Shown here one piece after another: positions 22,334 to 35,333 of a DNA stretch of 64,000 nt (positions are counted from its first letter, which is position 1; the number at the start of each line of letters is the position of its first letter). Location: the NCBI RefSeq assembly GCF_030272615.1, contig NC_081415.1, forward strand, positions 630,765,240 through 630,829,239, read 5' to 3'. The notes beneath the pieces are model-generated. The model saw only the letters and a program-made list of their open reading frames with translations. It had not been told where the DNA came from and searched no databases. The stretch is from Cryptomeria japonica (taxonomy: Eukaryota > Streptophyta > Pinopsida > Cupressales > Cupressaceae). Both the position numbers and the translations under genes were made by a program.

Positions 22334-25173
22334 GTGAGACCACTTGAGTGTGCCCCACATATACCTTTGTGCACTTTGCGTAGTGCCCATTCAACCTCCT
22401 GCCTGTCTAGACACCTTAGGAGGGAACCATCAAAGTGCCTTCTAAATAGGGTGTCTCCAACGATAGTGTAATGGGAACAACGATGGATAAAGGTTTGTTG
22501 TTGGGTTTTGGTGAAGTGTGGAGGAATGGTGTTATCTCTCAGGTAAGTGAAGGTCTCTTGATACCAAGGGGATTCAGGACCAACGAATACACACACCATT
22601 CTAGACTCAGGTAGGTCATACGTTGGTATGAGAAGTTGCTCGACCAAAAACTCACATTTCTGACTATGTGTTGGCATTTGCAGGAGGGAACCAATAGTGG
22701 CCAATGCATCTACAACTCTGTTGTTTGTGCACGGAATCTGATCAAACTTGATTGATGTAAAGTGTTGCTTGAGGTCCTCAACCATACTACGATAAGGAAG
22801 AAACTTGTCATCTTTTGTTTTATACTCATCATTGACTTGTTTAATGACAAGTTGGGAATCACCATAGACGTGTAATTCCAATATCTTCCACTCGTTAGCC
22901 AAACGGGGTCCAGTGATTAGTGCTTCATATTCTACAATGTTGCTGGTACATGAAAAGGCTATCTTGTATGATTTAGGGATGCAATCTCCTTGAGGTGTGA
23001 CAAAAAATATGCCTACCCCCAATCCATTATGGGTGCGAGAACCATCAAAATACAATTTCCATGTGGAAGACATAGTGCATTCACTATGGATTCATCTGGA
23101 AATTCAATGAGGATAGGGTGGTCACCTTGAAGCGGAGCGTCGACCATCTGATCTGCTATCACTTGTCCTTTGATTGCTTTTCTATCTACATATTCGATGT
23201 CGAGCTGACTTAGTAACATGACCCATTTAGCAGTTCTCCCAGTGAGAGCAGCCTTTGATAAGAGATACTTGAGAGGGTCGATCTTAGCAATCAATTTTGT
23301 TTTGTTGTTAAGCATGTAGTGTTGGAGTTTTTGTGTGTTGAAGATGAGTGCTAAGCATACTCTTTCAGTAGGGGTATAATTGAGCTCATACCCTACTAAT
23401 GTGCGACTGGTGTAGTATATAGCATGCTCTTTTCCTTGATCATATGTCTGTGCTAATAATGCCCCCAGTGCCACTACAGTTGCTGGTATGTACAAAAGGA
23501 TTGGATGTCATGGAATGGAAGGCATAAGAACCAGAGGTGATGTGAGGTGATGTGAGGAATGGAAGGCAGTCCCATTTGAATTTGGTATCCTTGCGTAGTA
23601 AGTGCGCAAATGGGTGACATTTATTTGTGAGCTGTGAGATGAAGCATCTGATGGATTGTAGATTTCCTTGGATGTTGCACACTTATTTGAGAGTCTTCCA
23701 GGGAAGAATTTCCATGATAGCTTTCACCTTTGCAGGATCAACCTTTATGCCTCTATGGGAAATAATCAAACCTAACAGTTTCCTAGATGTAACACCAAAG
23801 ACACATTTATTGGGATTAAGGCACAACTTATACTTTTCTAATCTCTCAAAGATTTGCCTTAAGATAGGGATGTGTTCATGTCTTGTCTTGGACTTTCCTA
23901 GGAGATCATCCACGTAATCCTCCATTATTTTATGCAAAATGTCATGGAAAATTGTTATCATTTCTCGTTGATATGTTGCTTCAGCGTTCTTGAGACCAAA
24001 AGGCATGACTTGATAACAAAAGGTGCCCCATGGTGTTGTGAATGTTGTTTTATGTTGGTCCTCTTCTGTGATCCTAATCTGATTGTATTCAAAAAATCCA
24101 TCCATACGTGATAACATTTCATTTCCCATTGTGAGATCTACAATCATGTCTATGTTGGGGAGTGGGAAGTCATCCTTAGGGTAGGCTTTATTCAAGTCTT
24201 GGAAATCTGTGCAAATGTGGATGCCCCCAGTAGCTTTTTTGATAGGGACAATGTTAGATACCCACTCAGGATAATCTATTGGTTTTATGAATCCCGTATC
24301 CAACATATTTTGAAGCTTTGCTTGGACAAGGAGTGCAATATGTGGATGCATCTTGCATAATTCCTGGTTTATAGGTTTAGCATCTGGATTAACAACAAGA
24401 TTGTGGACTACTAAGTTGGGATCAAGACCTGGCATGTCAACATATGACCAGGAAAAGTTGATCTTTGTTTCTGTGAGAAAAGTGATAAAGTTTTGTTCTC
24501 TTGATCCGAAAAGAACTTAGCAATGGGCACGTTCTTTGGGGTGTCTTCAGTGCCCACATTGATAGTGTTTGTTTCCTCTATCAGTAAAGTTGACATGTCT
24601 TATTGTGGGGGAACAATGGTAGGGAGGTCAAGTCCCTCATCCTCAAGTGCCTGATCCAGGTTTTCACTTGTGGATACACCCTTTGTTTTTACTTTTTCCT
24701 CGTCCAAAGGTACCTGAGGAAGGTTTTCACCTAAGGAATCATGATTTTTATTTTACTATCTTTTTGCGACTAAGGGTATTGACCTGACTACCAAAGTATC
24801 CTTTCTCATGTAGTTGAATCCCATGAATTTTGTTGCAGTCTTCTAAATTGCGCATAGTCATGAGAGCCATGTGAGCATTATCATTGACACATATGTCCAA
24901 AGCGGGTTTGTCTCGTTGGTCCCAATCTATAAGATCATGGTAGACAAGTTGCAACTCATGTGGAGTGGAAGGGATTATGGGGGTGATGGTGTTGATATGG
25001 ATATCGAATAAGATGTCATCTTCGTATTCAAAAGGCATTTCGTGAAATTCTTCTTCATCAAAGTCTTCAGAATCCAAGGAGGGACTTGAAGGGGTACCAG
25101 TGATAGTGATCTTAGCTACTAGAGTGTAACCCAAGACCCTATTATACTTGTATGAGATGGGATTTATTGGCAC
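22334..25173 (-). pseudogene. Outer Tat RT and dual RNase H (native copy)
   Basis: On the minus strand: an acidic linker and VYHDLIDWDQRDKPALD (25000-24860), RT with PIDYPEWVSNIVPIKKATGG, MPFGLKNAEATYQREMITIF and MEDYVDDLL near 23910, connection RNase H (YYTSRTLVGYELNYTP near 23400), then the archaeal-type RNase H (LYFDGSRTHNGLG near 23045, YGDSQLVI near 22850, NNRVVDALA near 22710) and the integrase finger start (CGAHSSG). A short deletion near 23550 removes RT residues between KWDC and SPL, a TAA lies near 24520 and a stop near 24600. It continues without a break into the upstream linker, so this is the original copy. Confidence 0.88.
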
Positions 25174-26230
25174 TTTGATTCCTTTTCTTTCGGCCCCAGG
25201 TCATGTCCTTTATAACCCATCTTATATTCCACTATGGCTAATGCTTTTGGATACATCTTCTTGGGAATCTTTGTTGGTTCTTCATCCTCTTCATGATACA
25301 ACCAAGAGGAAACATCTGTCTCGAGACTCTCTTCATCAAGTGGGCCTCATTGCTTGAAGGTGGTATCTTTGCATTGTAAAATGGGTTTCTGACCATTTTT
25401 GTATTTCTTTAAGCTTGCCTAATGACTTAGGAGACAAGGGGAGATTGCCTATTAATATGACATCCTCAAGTTTATATTCTCCACAACCATCGTCTACAAT
25501 CTTGACCTTAGGTTTAGTTGGGGATGAGGTGGAGGCAAATTTAGATGCGTCAAATGGAGGAGGTGGAGTGGGTCTATTTAATAGGCAGTGTTATGGATGT
25601 TTCCCCTCTAAGAGTTTGCAATACTGAAAAGGTTGCGGATCACCTCTGATAGTGATCTCTCCACCATTGAAGCAAAATTTAAGGCATTGGTGGTAAGTGG
25701 AGGGAATGAATCCATGAGCGACCAAGGAGAATGTTATAAGGGAGATAAAGATCCAAAGCTTGGCAAGGGGTATCAACTGTAACATGGCCCACTTGAAGAG
25801 GTAAAGTGATCATTCCTTTGGAAACCCTTTCTGCATCATCATAGGCTTTGATTGTGATTTGTCCTGACCTATCAACCAGGTCCTCAGAAAGTCCCAATTG
25901 CTTTATTAACTTGTATGTACAGAGGTTGAGTCTAGATCCACCGTCTATCAAGATGCGTTTAACCTTGTGTTTCTGGATAAGAGCTTTAATATACAATGGT
26001 TTATTATGATTGTCATTGGAAGTGAAAACAAGGTGTTGCAGGGAAGCAAGGTTTCCAATGAGGGCTTGGAATTGGGCAACATTGATGTTGTCAGGGACAC
26101 GTGAATCAAGGAGGGCTTGTTCCAAAATTTCTTTGTGGACAGGGGAGGTCTTGAGGAGCTCTAAGATGGAAATTTGTGCAGGGGTCTTCCCAAGATGATC
26201 AAGGAGATCATATCGGCGAGTGGATGACAT
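25174..26230 (-). pseudogene. Outer protease and G-patch-like linker
   Basis: From 26230 leftward: LDHLGKTPAQISILELLKTS, then the active-site block RILIDGGSRLNLCTYKL (near 25960), KAYDDAE, and LPYNILLGRSWIHS (near 25700), followed by a frame change. Near 25240-25130 the decayed frame gives EYKMGYKGHDLG and VLGYT, which line up with the inner element's G-patch. The two elements share the order protease, G-patch, RT. Confidence 0.75.
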
Positions 26231-28504
26231 GGGGGGAGGATTCGATGGGGGAGGAGCTCCTTGGATAGTTACTCTTCCGCGGTGAGTGATTACATTGTAG
26301 TCATGGGAAGTGGAAGGTGCGGTGCCTTGAATGACTATTTTAGCAGGGTTGGGTCTGCTTGCCAGTTGTGTAGGGGCAGGACCACCTTGAACAGTGACCC
26401 TAGGTCAGTTTTGAGAAGAGGGAGGGTTTGCTCCCTAGATAGTGATGGCGTTGACATGGTTATCTATAGGCTCTATACGACTCACCAAGGAGTCAAAGTT
26501 GGATATATAATTAGTGTAATCATAGTTCACAACATTAGATGATGAGGCCTTGCCTTTGTCATGCTTCGAGAAGTGTTCCTAGTACATCTTGAGTTTATTG
26601 TTATTGTTACCAGGTTTTGTTGCTGCTACCTCAATATCATCCTTATCAATCAGATCTTGCATATAGTTATTTAGTTTCATACACTTTTGTGTATCATGCC
26701 CATTGATATAATGATAATCACGGTACTTGTTCTCATTATACCACCTAGGTTTGGGTTGGTTTGGATCAAACGAGCAAGTTATCGGAAAGACAACCGCACC
26801 AGCCTAGACAAGTTTTTGAAACACAACCTCAATGGGTTTAGCAAGAGGGGTATACTCCATTGGAGCCTGATTGTTTCGCCCCTGGATTGAGACATTGTTT
26901 GGGGGTCTTTGAGATTGATTTTGATTGTTTTGCTGAGTATTTAATTGACGATTAGTGGTGGTGGACTTTGAAGGAGCGGCCACGGTTTGGACCCGCTTTG
27001 CGTCAGTGACACCATCATTGACTATGTTCTTATTTTTAGACCAAAATTTTGGTTTATCATTGTAATAAGAGGAAGTATTCTGACTTGATTTTTTATAATG
27101 CTTTAGAGTGCCATCCTCTAATAACAAGACACGTTCAAGAGTTAAGCCCTTGTTAGACAAATTTTGGAAAGACTTTATACACTAAGATGTCAAGGGTTTT
27201 GATAGTTTGGGTACCATATTTTTATGAAATAATTCAATTTGGTGTTGTTCTGGCATATCCCACTAGAATTTCTTGATAAGGTATCACCACCTCTGCAAGA
27301 AGTTGGTGAAAGTTTCTCCAGACCTCTATTTTGTGTTACAAAGGTCCATCATGGAAACATCATTGACAATGTTGTAAGCATAGTGGGCCACAAACTTTTA
27401 TGCTAAGTCTGGAAAGGAGGTGATAGAACCTCTGGGCAGGGACGAGAACCATGCAAGAGCATCTCCCATGAGACTCTTAGGGAAGATTCTATGAAGATAT
27501 AAATAACTATAGGATAATTCTTGCCATAAGATGTGAAACTCATGGACATGGTCTTGGGGGTCCCCCTTACCCTCATACTTAGGCATCTCAAACCCTGGTG
27601 GGTAAGCTGAAACTGATATTGAGGTATCATAAGGACAAGGAAAAAATTCCTCAAATGAATAAGGTTTTCTTTTGTTAGTCCCTTCCTTCATGTTTTTTAT
27701 GATGTTTTTCATGTCCCGAATTTCCTTGATTATATCATGTTGTGGGCCTTGAACATGATGGACCTTGTTTGCCTCGAATATATGGTGAGTCATGGAAGGT
27801 ATACCACCACCACTAATATATTGGTAGGATGAAGAGGTGAGAATGTGAGATGTGATGAGCGATGTGATGGGGACTTGAGAGGTGACAATTGGTCGCAACC
27901 CACAAATTGTTGTGGAATGAGGAAGAGAAGTATTGATGAAATTAGCGGTATTGTTGAGAGGGATGGAAGATTGTGGAATAGATACATGTGGGAGGGTAGA
28001 AGAGGATGACATAGAAGAATGTTGGAGAATAGACGTGATCAGGTTGGATAATGGTATAAATGCCAAAAAGGAAGAAGGTTGGATGGAAACCATGGGGATG
28101 GATACCGCGGGTGCTATAGATTGAGGATAAATAATAGGCGCAACAATGTGAGTAGGAGCAAATTCTCCTTGCAGTTGTTGATCAAGAATGCATCTATCGA
28201 AATCAAGGGGAAGGTGAGCTCCATTTTCAATAAGGGTCTTTAGGAGACCACTAGGATTGTGTCGGATGAATTTCTCCATTATTTCTTGTTTGTATGAATC
28301 CTCTAGGAATGTTCGTACTTCCGGGGAGAGGTCATCTTGATCAACCATGTTAGGGTCCACTTGTGGTTGTGGATCTTGAATGTTGGGATGTACATTTTTC
28401 CCTTGCATGGGATCTTGTGTAGGGTCTTGATATAGGACACTAATGTCCGACATGCCATATTGTTGTTCGGCTATCTTCTTCTTTTGAGATCAAGTTGTGA
28501 CCAT
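26231..28504 (-). pseudogene. Outer Tat gag
   Basis: The likely start is ATG at 28504-28502 (MVTT, TGA at 28492-28490, SQKKKIAEQ), not the in-frame Met at 28453, because this aligns with MAQTRSQ of the inner gag and the TGA fits a lost Arg CGA. Downstream: DLSPEVRTFLEDSYK, a Ser/Ile/Pro-rich tract (28100-27830), FFPCPYD and KYEGKGDPQDHVHEFH (near 27570), FPKSLMGDALAWFSSLP, then broken frames with SNKGLTLERVLL, KNKNIVNDG, and near 26750-26680 a YRDYHYINGHDTQKC block that is a degraded CHHC knuckle. Confidence 0.82.
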
Positions 28505-31298
28505 ACAAGAATAATCTTAGGGAATATTTATTGGAAGAAAAACTTGATGAAAGGACTTAGCTAGGATTTTGGATTTTGGATTTTGAATTCATTTGGATTT
28601 GATAGAATGATTAATTAGGTTCTTAGATTAGGACAAAAGTTTGATTAAGATTGCACCTTAGTCCTTGGATGAGGATTTTAGGTGGGGGATGTTGATGAAA
28701 ACCACAAACAAGGTGGCAACCAAGTTGGGTAAAATTTAGACCTTAGGATAATGATCAAAGTCTCTTTCTACTAAGGATTGACTAATGATCCCAAGAAAAA
28801 TAAAGACATAGGATTGGGGTCTTGATCGACCCAAAAGATGAGGCAAAGGTACTTGGGGGAGATTCTTTCCCAAGCAAAAAACCCAAATGATAAATTGATT
28901 TAAGATGAGGTCTAAATAAAACTTCACAAGGTATAAAACCTTAGAGTGAGGTTGATTTGATTGAAGTATGATTGATTAAGGATTTATTTGATTGATTGAA
29001 GATTGCTTGGATTATGAGGTTGATTGATGTGCTAATTCCTTGGAAAATATTGATGATAAAGATCAAAGAAGGATGATAGTGATGAATAGAATAAATTGAT
29101 GACTTAGATTATCCTTGGGATGGGAATGACTCAATAAGTGATAGGTTCAGACGACAAATTGTATGAAGGGATGCGACCACCCCGATTTTGATGATAGTTG
29201 GTATTGAAAGACAAGCATGATCTTTAGTGTAGGGCACAGACTCTTAGTTCATCACAAGCATCAAACTCGTTCTATGACCATGAGTATAATCGTGATATCG
29301 ATGCAAAAAGGTCCTATGTTTGAGCAAGAGTTTGCGATTGGTATACCAAAACTTTTGATGTCTAATGAGTTGGGCTTGGGTAAGCTTCTTCTCCTTGATT
29401 GGACGATGGATAGACTTCTTGGGATGCTTGTACACCTTAGACTTATGGAACATGAGGTGAAAATGAGGTGGACTAGATTTGGACTTTGATTATGCAAGGT
29501 GTGAAAATTTGGATTTTGGAAATATTTGTCAAATGTGGAAAGTGGGGAGGTTGTTTGTCAATCTACTCTTGGCAATGAAACATCAAGCATAGAAAACACA
29601 TTGGCCAAGTGTAACACTCAATGTCAAGTGTGCAAGTGATGTGGGGCCTAGATTATCCCAAATTGATTTTACAAGTATAGCACAAATGAAGACACTTGAA
29701 GACAACACAAATTAGGTTGGAAAGTGGAAACCACTTGATAGGCCCCTCGCATAAGCAATACCTCACTTAGGCGAATAAATAGAGATTCAGGTAGCACTGG
29801 CTCCCCTCCACGTCACTCATTTCTCAGGAATAGCAAATTCTCTTACCCCAAAGATCCAAGGTTCTATCAGTTGGGGAACTTACGTCTCATCTTGAGTGGA
29901 TACATGAGGAGTAACTTCAGATACAATCTGCATCCCTTGCACTATCAAATGTAGGATTTTGGCTACTAAAATTGGTGTCTAGTGTAATTTTCGAGGGATC
30001 ACCAATCCGATGATGAATTCTTGATGCAAGCCAGTTAAGGCTCTAACTGAGCTTATTGGTGCAGGGAAGGCCCCCACATACGTCAAATTCACTTATCACT
30101 CCAGCCGCTTGACCAACTTATTTATATAGCGGCTCAAAAAACCTGCTCGAGATCGCGTCGAGAGAGTTGATATCCCTGACGTGTCCCAATTCGAGATACC
30201 CTTGTGGGGTGATGAAATCCCCAATCAAGAATAGCCCTCAACTACAAAAATGAAAAAAAGGGTGTTGTTGATCACTCATTCTCTTACACCCAAGATCTGT
30301 GAAGGCGAGGGGAGAGGATACTAGAGTGCAACAGTGGGTCCACTCGACACTAAATGTGCAAGCGCACCAAACACAAAAGACAATGGTTCATTTTAATCCC
30401 ACATGTTCATAATTTTCTAACTATAAATGCAATAAGAAAACTAATTTAGTGGAAAAAAGTATGTGTTGGACCAACGTGCTGCAACAAAAACAGTTAGTAG
30501 TTTTAGTTTTTGGTCTTGGACAAACGGTACAAATTTGTAAAACTCAAAATTTGATCAATAAACAAAAATCCCTAAGGGATGCAGCACAGGTGTTGTTCCA
30601 CAAGCGGACGCACTACGACGCCTACGTAGGCGCTGATCCGCCTGCGCATGTGCCGAAGTAAGTCTGCAGCCTACAAAAACCAAAAAGTGGGAAAAGGACA
30701 TAATTTAGAATTCAAAAATATTAACCGCAGTTATACCTGACCAGACGCGCTTATGCAGAAGCCTACGCGCTAATGCACTTGCGTACACGTTAAAAACAAG
30801 AAAATATAGAAACAATTAGCGGGAAAACCAAAATTTCAAATTTCAAATGTGTGAGGGAGCAGGCTTATAGGGTTCAACAGATGCGTTGGAACTAGGGCGC
30901 AGGCGTTGATCTGCCTGCACACGCGTTGATGCGCAATTAACCCAAAAAGTCAAATTTTGAACTAAACATAATTTAAAACTATTTTTTTTAATTTTAACTG
31001 ATTTTTTATTTTTTAACTAATTAGGAACAAAAATTTTTTTTAAAAAGAAATCTAAAACATCAAACGAGGAAAATTAAGAACAACGGACGCGCTGAAGTTG
31101 TGATGCTCATGTTGATCGGCAGACATGCAAAAAGGGTGGGTTAGTAATATTTAAATTTCAAACGGTCGCACTAATGCACAGGCGCACACATTGAAACTGC
31201 AACACACGCGCTATTGTGCAGACACCTGCGCTGATCTAGAACTTGCAGCTAGAAACCACAAAAAAATTGCAAAAAAGGTTAGATTTCTGGGACGTGGT
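28505..31298 (-). other. Leader of outer element
   Basis: 2.8 kb between the primer site and gag, with no convincing gene on either strand. 28505-29750 is plain AT-rich sequence; 29750-30330 has denser, more mixed sequence; 30600-31240 holds CpG-rich repeats entered separately. An upstream ORF, as in some Ogre elements, is not recognisable. Confidence 0.65.
30600..31240. repeat. CpG-rich degenerate repeats in leader
   Basis: Five clusters near 30603-30660, 30740-30790, 30880-30935, 31083-31130 and 31163-31235 share words such as GACGCGCT, TAATGCAC, GGCGCACAC, GCGTTGATCTGCCTGC and are separated by A-rich spacers. The approximate period is 100-200 bases. CpG density far exceeds the surroundings. 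Confidence 0.7.
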
Positions 31299-31318
31299 TC
31301 CCATCGGGCATGCCAAAA
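31299..31318 (-). other. Putative primer-binding site of outer element
   Basis: On the minus strand, right after the LTR end GGTTCA, comes TTTTGGCATGCCCGATGGGA. The TGG start two or three bases after the LTR is what a tRNA 3'-end complement requires. The priming tRNA is not identified. Confidence 0.6.
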
Positions 31319-32608
31319 TGAACCAAGGTAAAACTGAGGTGATAGGAGATAATGGTTAATTCAATCCATAAAACATCCAAACATATCAAAAACAAGATTA
31401 AATACCATTATACCTTCACAATCTTCACTTGTTCCTCAGATTGAGCTTTTGATGAGATTGAAGTTGTGCCCCTTCTCCAATCTGATTTGATTAGATAAAT
31501 GGATTGATGTGGATGGATCTCCAATGTGCACAACAAATGGATTAATGATTAGATGGATGAATGTATGATGGATGCTCAAGTGGGATGCAAGTGGATAGGT
31601 ATGGATATGTGAGGGATTTGACTACAATGTAGGCTCTTGGAGAGATTCTTGAACTCAAAAGTGGCAACATAAACTTACTAGAATTGGAGATGTCAAATGA
31701 GGGGATGGAGACCCCAATTTATAGAATTAGATGGAGCAAAATGGATGGTCAAGATTGAAAAGCAATGGAGGGCTAGGATTGAGAGTAAGAGATCACATGG
31801 ATGAAGGGACAATGACATGACAAGGGGGGTGGAGACCAAGAGATTTTCCATAAAGGAATTTCTTGTCTCCACCCTCCTCAAGGTACATGGGGAAGAGTTC
31901 CCAATGCACCTAGGAAGGATAAAAAGAATTAAAAATTCCTTGGGGGATGCACATGGAATTACAAAATCCCATGATATTGTGTGCATGGGGATTGGAGAAG
32001 GGAAAATGAATTTTAAAATTCCTTGGGGAGAATGTGAGATTTTTAAAATCTCACATTCACCCAAAAAGGGAGCATTTAAGGTGGAAGGTGAGGAGGGGGA
32101 CAAGAGGATTTAGCCATAAATGGCTATGGTTGACTTTTCTGCCTAATCATAGGGATTAGCCACTGACAAGGGATTAAAGGGACTATTTAGAAGAATTAGG
32201 TGGGGATTAGGAGCAAGTGGGATTTGTAGGAGGATTTGACTAGGAGAGAGAATGAGTGGGAGTAATTAAAAATTGAAGAATAATGCTAAGTAGGATTGTG
32301 AGGGTTTATAGAAGAATTAATTAGACTAATGATGGATTAGGAAAAGGTGATTTGTAGGAATCACATGGATTAATTAATTAATTGAAACTAATTAATTAAA
32401 GGGGGGATTAAGAAGAATTAATTTTTGAGTACTTTAGAAGAAGAAGGGAAAATTGATTTATTAAATAAATCAATTATATGAACTATAGTGGCAATATTAA
32501 TTAGATTAAATTTAATTAATATTGAGAAGAATAAAGGCTAACACAATTAAATAAATTAATTATGTAAGAGGGTTAAATTAATTAAAATAATTAATATAAG
32601 TGTCTACA
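31319..32608 (-). repeat. 5' LTR of outer Tat element
   Basis: 1290 bp. On the plus strand it runs TGAACCAAGG to TGTCTACA, so in element orientation it starts TG and ends CA. Its right third equals the window's first 407 bases. A minus-strand TATAAAT lies at 31723-31717. After 32608 the sequence changes to an unrelated gypsy gag. Confidence 0.88.
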
Positions 32609-33222
32609 TGGGTACCTTATATTTTACATCCTACTTAAATGGGTATAATATCCCTTAATCTACAAAAGAAGCCTTGAAGGAGACTTGTGTGTCATTTATC
32701 CAAACTTCTTCTAAATTACTTCCCACCTCTCCTTCCAACTCATGTCTTGATGATGATGAGCGATCTTTAGATTTTGATGCTAGGAATGAAACCTCTCCTC
32801 TAGACATTTCAACATCTATGCATGGACACAATGGATATGGTTTAAGATGTGTGCAACAAAGTTTTGATGGTCATGAGAAATCTACACAACACTTTTCCCA
32901 AGAAGATATAGGTTTTCAAAGTCCTCCTTTGTTCACATGCCCTCCTCCATTGTCTTCTTACAACTTATCATCAAAACAAGAGAGTATATTGTATGAGCTT
33001 CTTAAAGCCAACTTGATTAATCTCCCTTTAAAGAATCAAAGAAAGAATATTAAGAAAAATCAACACTATTTTTATTTTTGCAAGTATCATCTGAAAATCC
33101 TTGGCCATGCCACTAATGAATGCCAAGATTCAGCAGATAAAATTGAACACCTTATTGTAACTATTACCATTCAAATACTAGATGGCAATGAGTTGGACTC
33201 TAATATTTTTCCTTTCACATAA
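32609..33222 (+). pseudogene. Gag C-terminal fragment of another gypsy element
   Basis: An open frame (first Met at 32674) encodes SSKQESILYELLKANLINLP and a CHHC knuckle, CKYHLKILGHATNEC, followed by KIEHLI, the pattern found at the C-terminal end of many plant gypsy Gag proteins. The outer Tat element was inserted just upstream, cutting off the N-terminal part. The frame ends at TAA 33220-33222, and only about 55 bases later non-coding GGGGGG-type 3' sequence begins, so no protease or RT follows. Confidence 0.65.
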
Positions 33223-33759
33223 CATCTAAGTTCCTATTATGTTGCTCCTCATTATGTGACATTGGTATCTTACATATTGGGGGGCTCATTATCATTCATG
33301 ATGGTACAATTTCAAGTGCAATCATACTTTGGTAGCAACATAATAGTATTTTTATTCTTGTCTCCATGCTTGGTGGGCAAGAATAGCCTTTCAATCACCC
33401 TTTCTCACTTTCCCTTTGTGAAGTAGGACCTTTATTAAGGATCTCTTATCAATTGTGGAGGTGTATATCCCTATTGAGGATCTCCTTCCTCTTATTGGAA
33501 TAAGTATCCATAATGAGGATCTTATCCTTGCCTTATAAGTGCATATCCTTAATTGGACCTCTTCCTTAGTGTTGAAAGTCTATAATCATTCACCAAATTC
33601 TTCCCTTTTTTGAGTGGTATCTTTTATAATGAACCCTTCTATATTATGATATGCATCCCTTTTGAAGATATTTTGCCTATTTTAGAAGAGTGTTTCTTTT
33701 ATAAATGATCTCTCTTTGGTGTCCTTGTCTTCATGCTTGGGGGGGCAAGAATAATGTTT

Positions 33760-33886
<127 letters not shown>

Positions 33887-34423
33887 AAGATTGCCTTTTT
33901 CCTTTGTTGAGTTGCATCTTTCATAATTTGATGTCATTTCTTATGAGTGTGTGTGCATTCCTTGTTTGAAATGGTGCATCTTTTATGAACAATCTCTTCT
34001 TAGTGAAAGTATGAGATCCTAAGAATCCACTTTGGAGAAGGTGCATATTCTCAGTCCTCTTATCCTTCCAGGATGTCATCTTTATTAAGGATATCATCTA
34101 CCCTTGGAGGTAAATATCTTTATGCAAAGATCTTTCTATCATTTGTTAATCATACATCCCTCAAAAGGATCCTTTACATTTGTTGCAAGATATCTCTTTT
34201 ACAATTATCTCTTCCTTGCTTAAAGAAACAAAGCCTACTTAGAAGTCTTTCTTTCTAGCTTGGAATGCGTGCATTATTGATTAGCAGATATCTCCTTGGT
34301 GTTGAAGGTGGGTATCCTTTTTTCTACCTTCCTTAAGACATCAACATACGACTATGTTGACATCTTAAGGGAGGGCATATATGCGGCCTCCTAGTTGCAT
34401 TTTAGACTATCAATTATCAAAAT

Positions 34424-34650
34424 AGGATTATTGCATCCTCTTTCTTAATCCTCATTTCATTTATCAGTATAGGATTATTGAATCCTCATGCATAATCCTC
34501 ATTTCATTTATCAATATGGGATTGTTGCATACTCATGTTTCATCCCTATTTTGTCCATCATTCATGGTATTATTGCATCCTCATGTATAATCCTCATTTA
34601 ATTTATATGGGATTGTTGCATCCTCATGCTTCATCCTCATTTTATGCATT
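34424..34650. repeat. About 47-bp degenerate tandem repeat
   Basis: Five variants of GGGATTATTGCATCCTCATG followed by ATAATCCTCATTTCATTTAT. Confidence 0.8.
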
Positions 34651-35317
34651 ATTAAATGTCTTAAATAGGTTGAAGCACACTGAAAAATAGAGCAAAGAGT
34701 TACACGGGTTGCTATACACTTGAAACCAGACATCACTTGCACACACACACGAGGATGAGTGGAACTAGCTAAAAATAGCTAGACTATTCCTACTCTCCTC
34801 CCCAAAATGGATCACCTAGATAAAAACATCTAGGGGCAAGTAGTCCATGCCCTTTCTCATCATTCTTCTCATGGATCACCCAGATAAACAAATCTAGTGT
34901 GTATTCATGCTCACTCTCCTTCCTCTCATGAACTCATAGTTTTTCTATTGATAGTTCATGGATGATGCTTGCTTTTCTCTTTTATATGATCACTTGTGTT
35001 CATGAGATGGCATTTTTCAAGAATGATATTAGTTGTTGATACATTTTGATATCAAGGTCTCTTCGGCTAGTTGAATTGAGGTCTTGTTTTGGTCTTTAGC
35101 TATTATTGTGTGTCTTTTGTCTTTGTTTGTCTTTTCAATTCCTATTTTGTGTGCTCTTGTGTATGCTTGAGTGATTTAAGATTCTAAGATTGGGGGCTTG
35201 GTTCCTTGAAATTAGTGATATCTTATACTCCTTGTGGTTTTACTCCACATTCCTCATCTTCTTCATCTCTCTTTCTTTTACTTTATTGTGAGTATTTGCG
35301 TAAGCTCATACTCCCGC

Positions 35318-35333
35318 TAAAGTGGGGGTTAAA
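35318..35333 (+). other. Polypurine tract
   Basis: TAAAGTGGGGGTTAAA abuts TGTAGCATCC, the start of an LTR. Confidence 0.65.

Larger units (their letters stand above)
1..32608 (-). mobile_element. Outer Ty3/gypsy Tat-lineage LTR retrotransposon (nested host)
   Basis: Read on the minus strand, the order is 5' LTR (32608-31319), primer site, leader, gag (from 28504), protease, RT, chromodomain-less RNase H pair, integrase (ending 5271), antisense ORF, polypurine tract (423-408) and 3' LTR (407-1, truncated by the window). The two LTR copies align over 1-407 and 32188-32608 with roughly 4-5% differences and one 16-base indel, by eye. The second, archaeal-type RNase H and the antisense ORF between pol and the 3' LTR are features of the Tat clade (Grande, Retand, Ogre relatives). 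Coding parts carry stops and frameshifts, so it is inactive. A second element is inserted in the integrase zinc-finger region. The far target-site duplication lies outside the window. Confidence 0.88.

Noticed and set aside
27933..28124. Plus-strand open frame within gag
   Set aside because: Shadow of the outer gag low-complexity tract.
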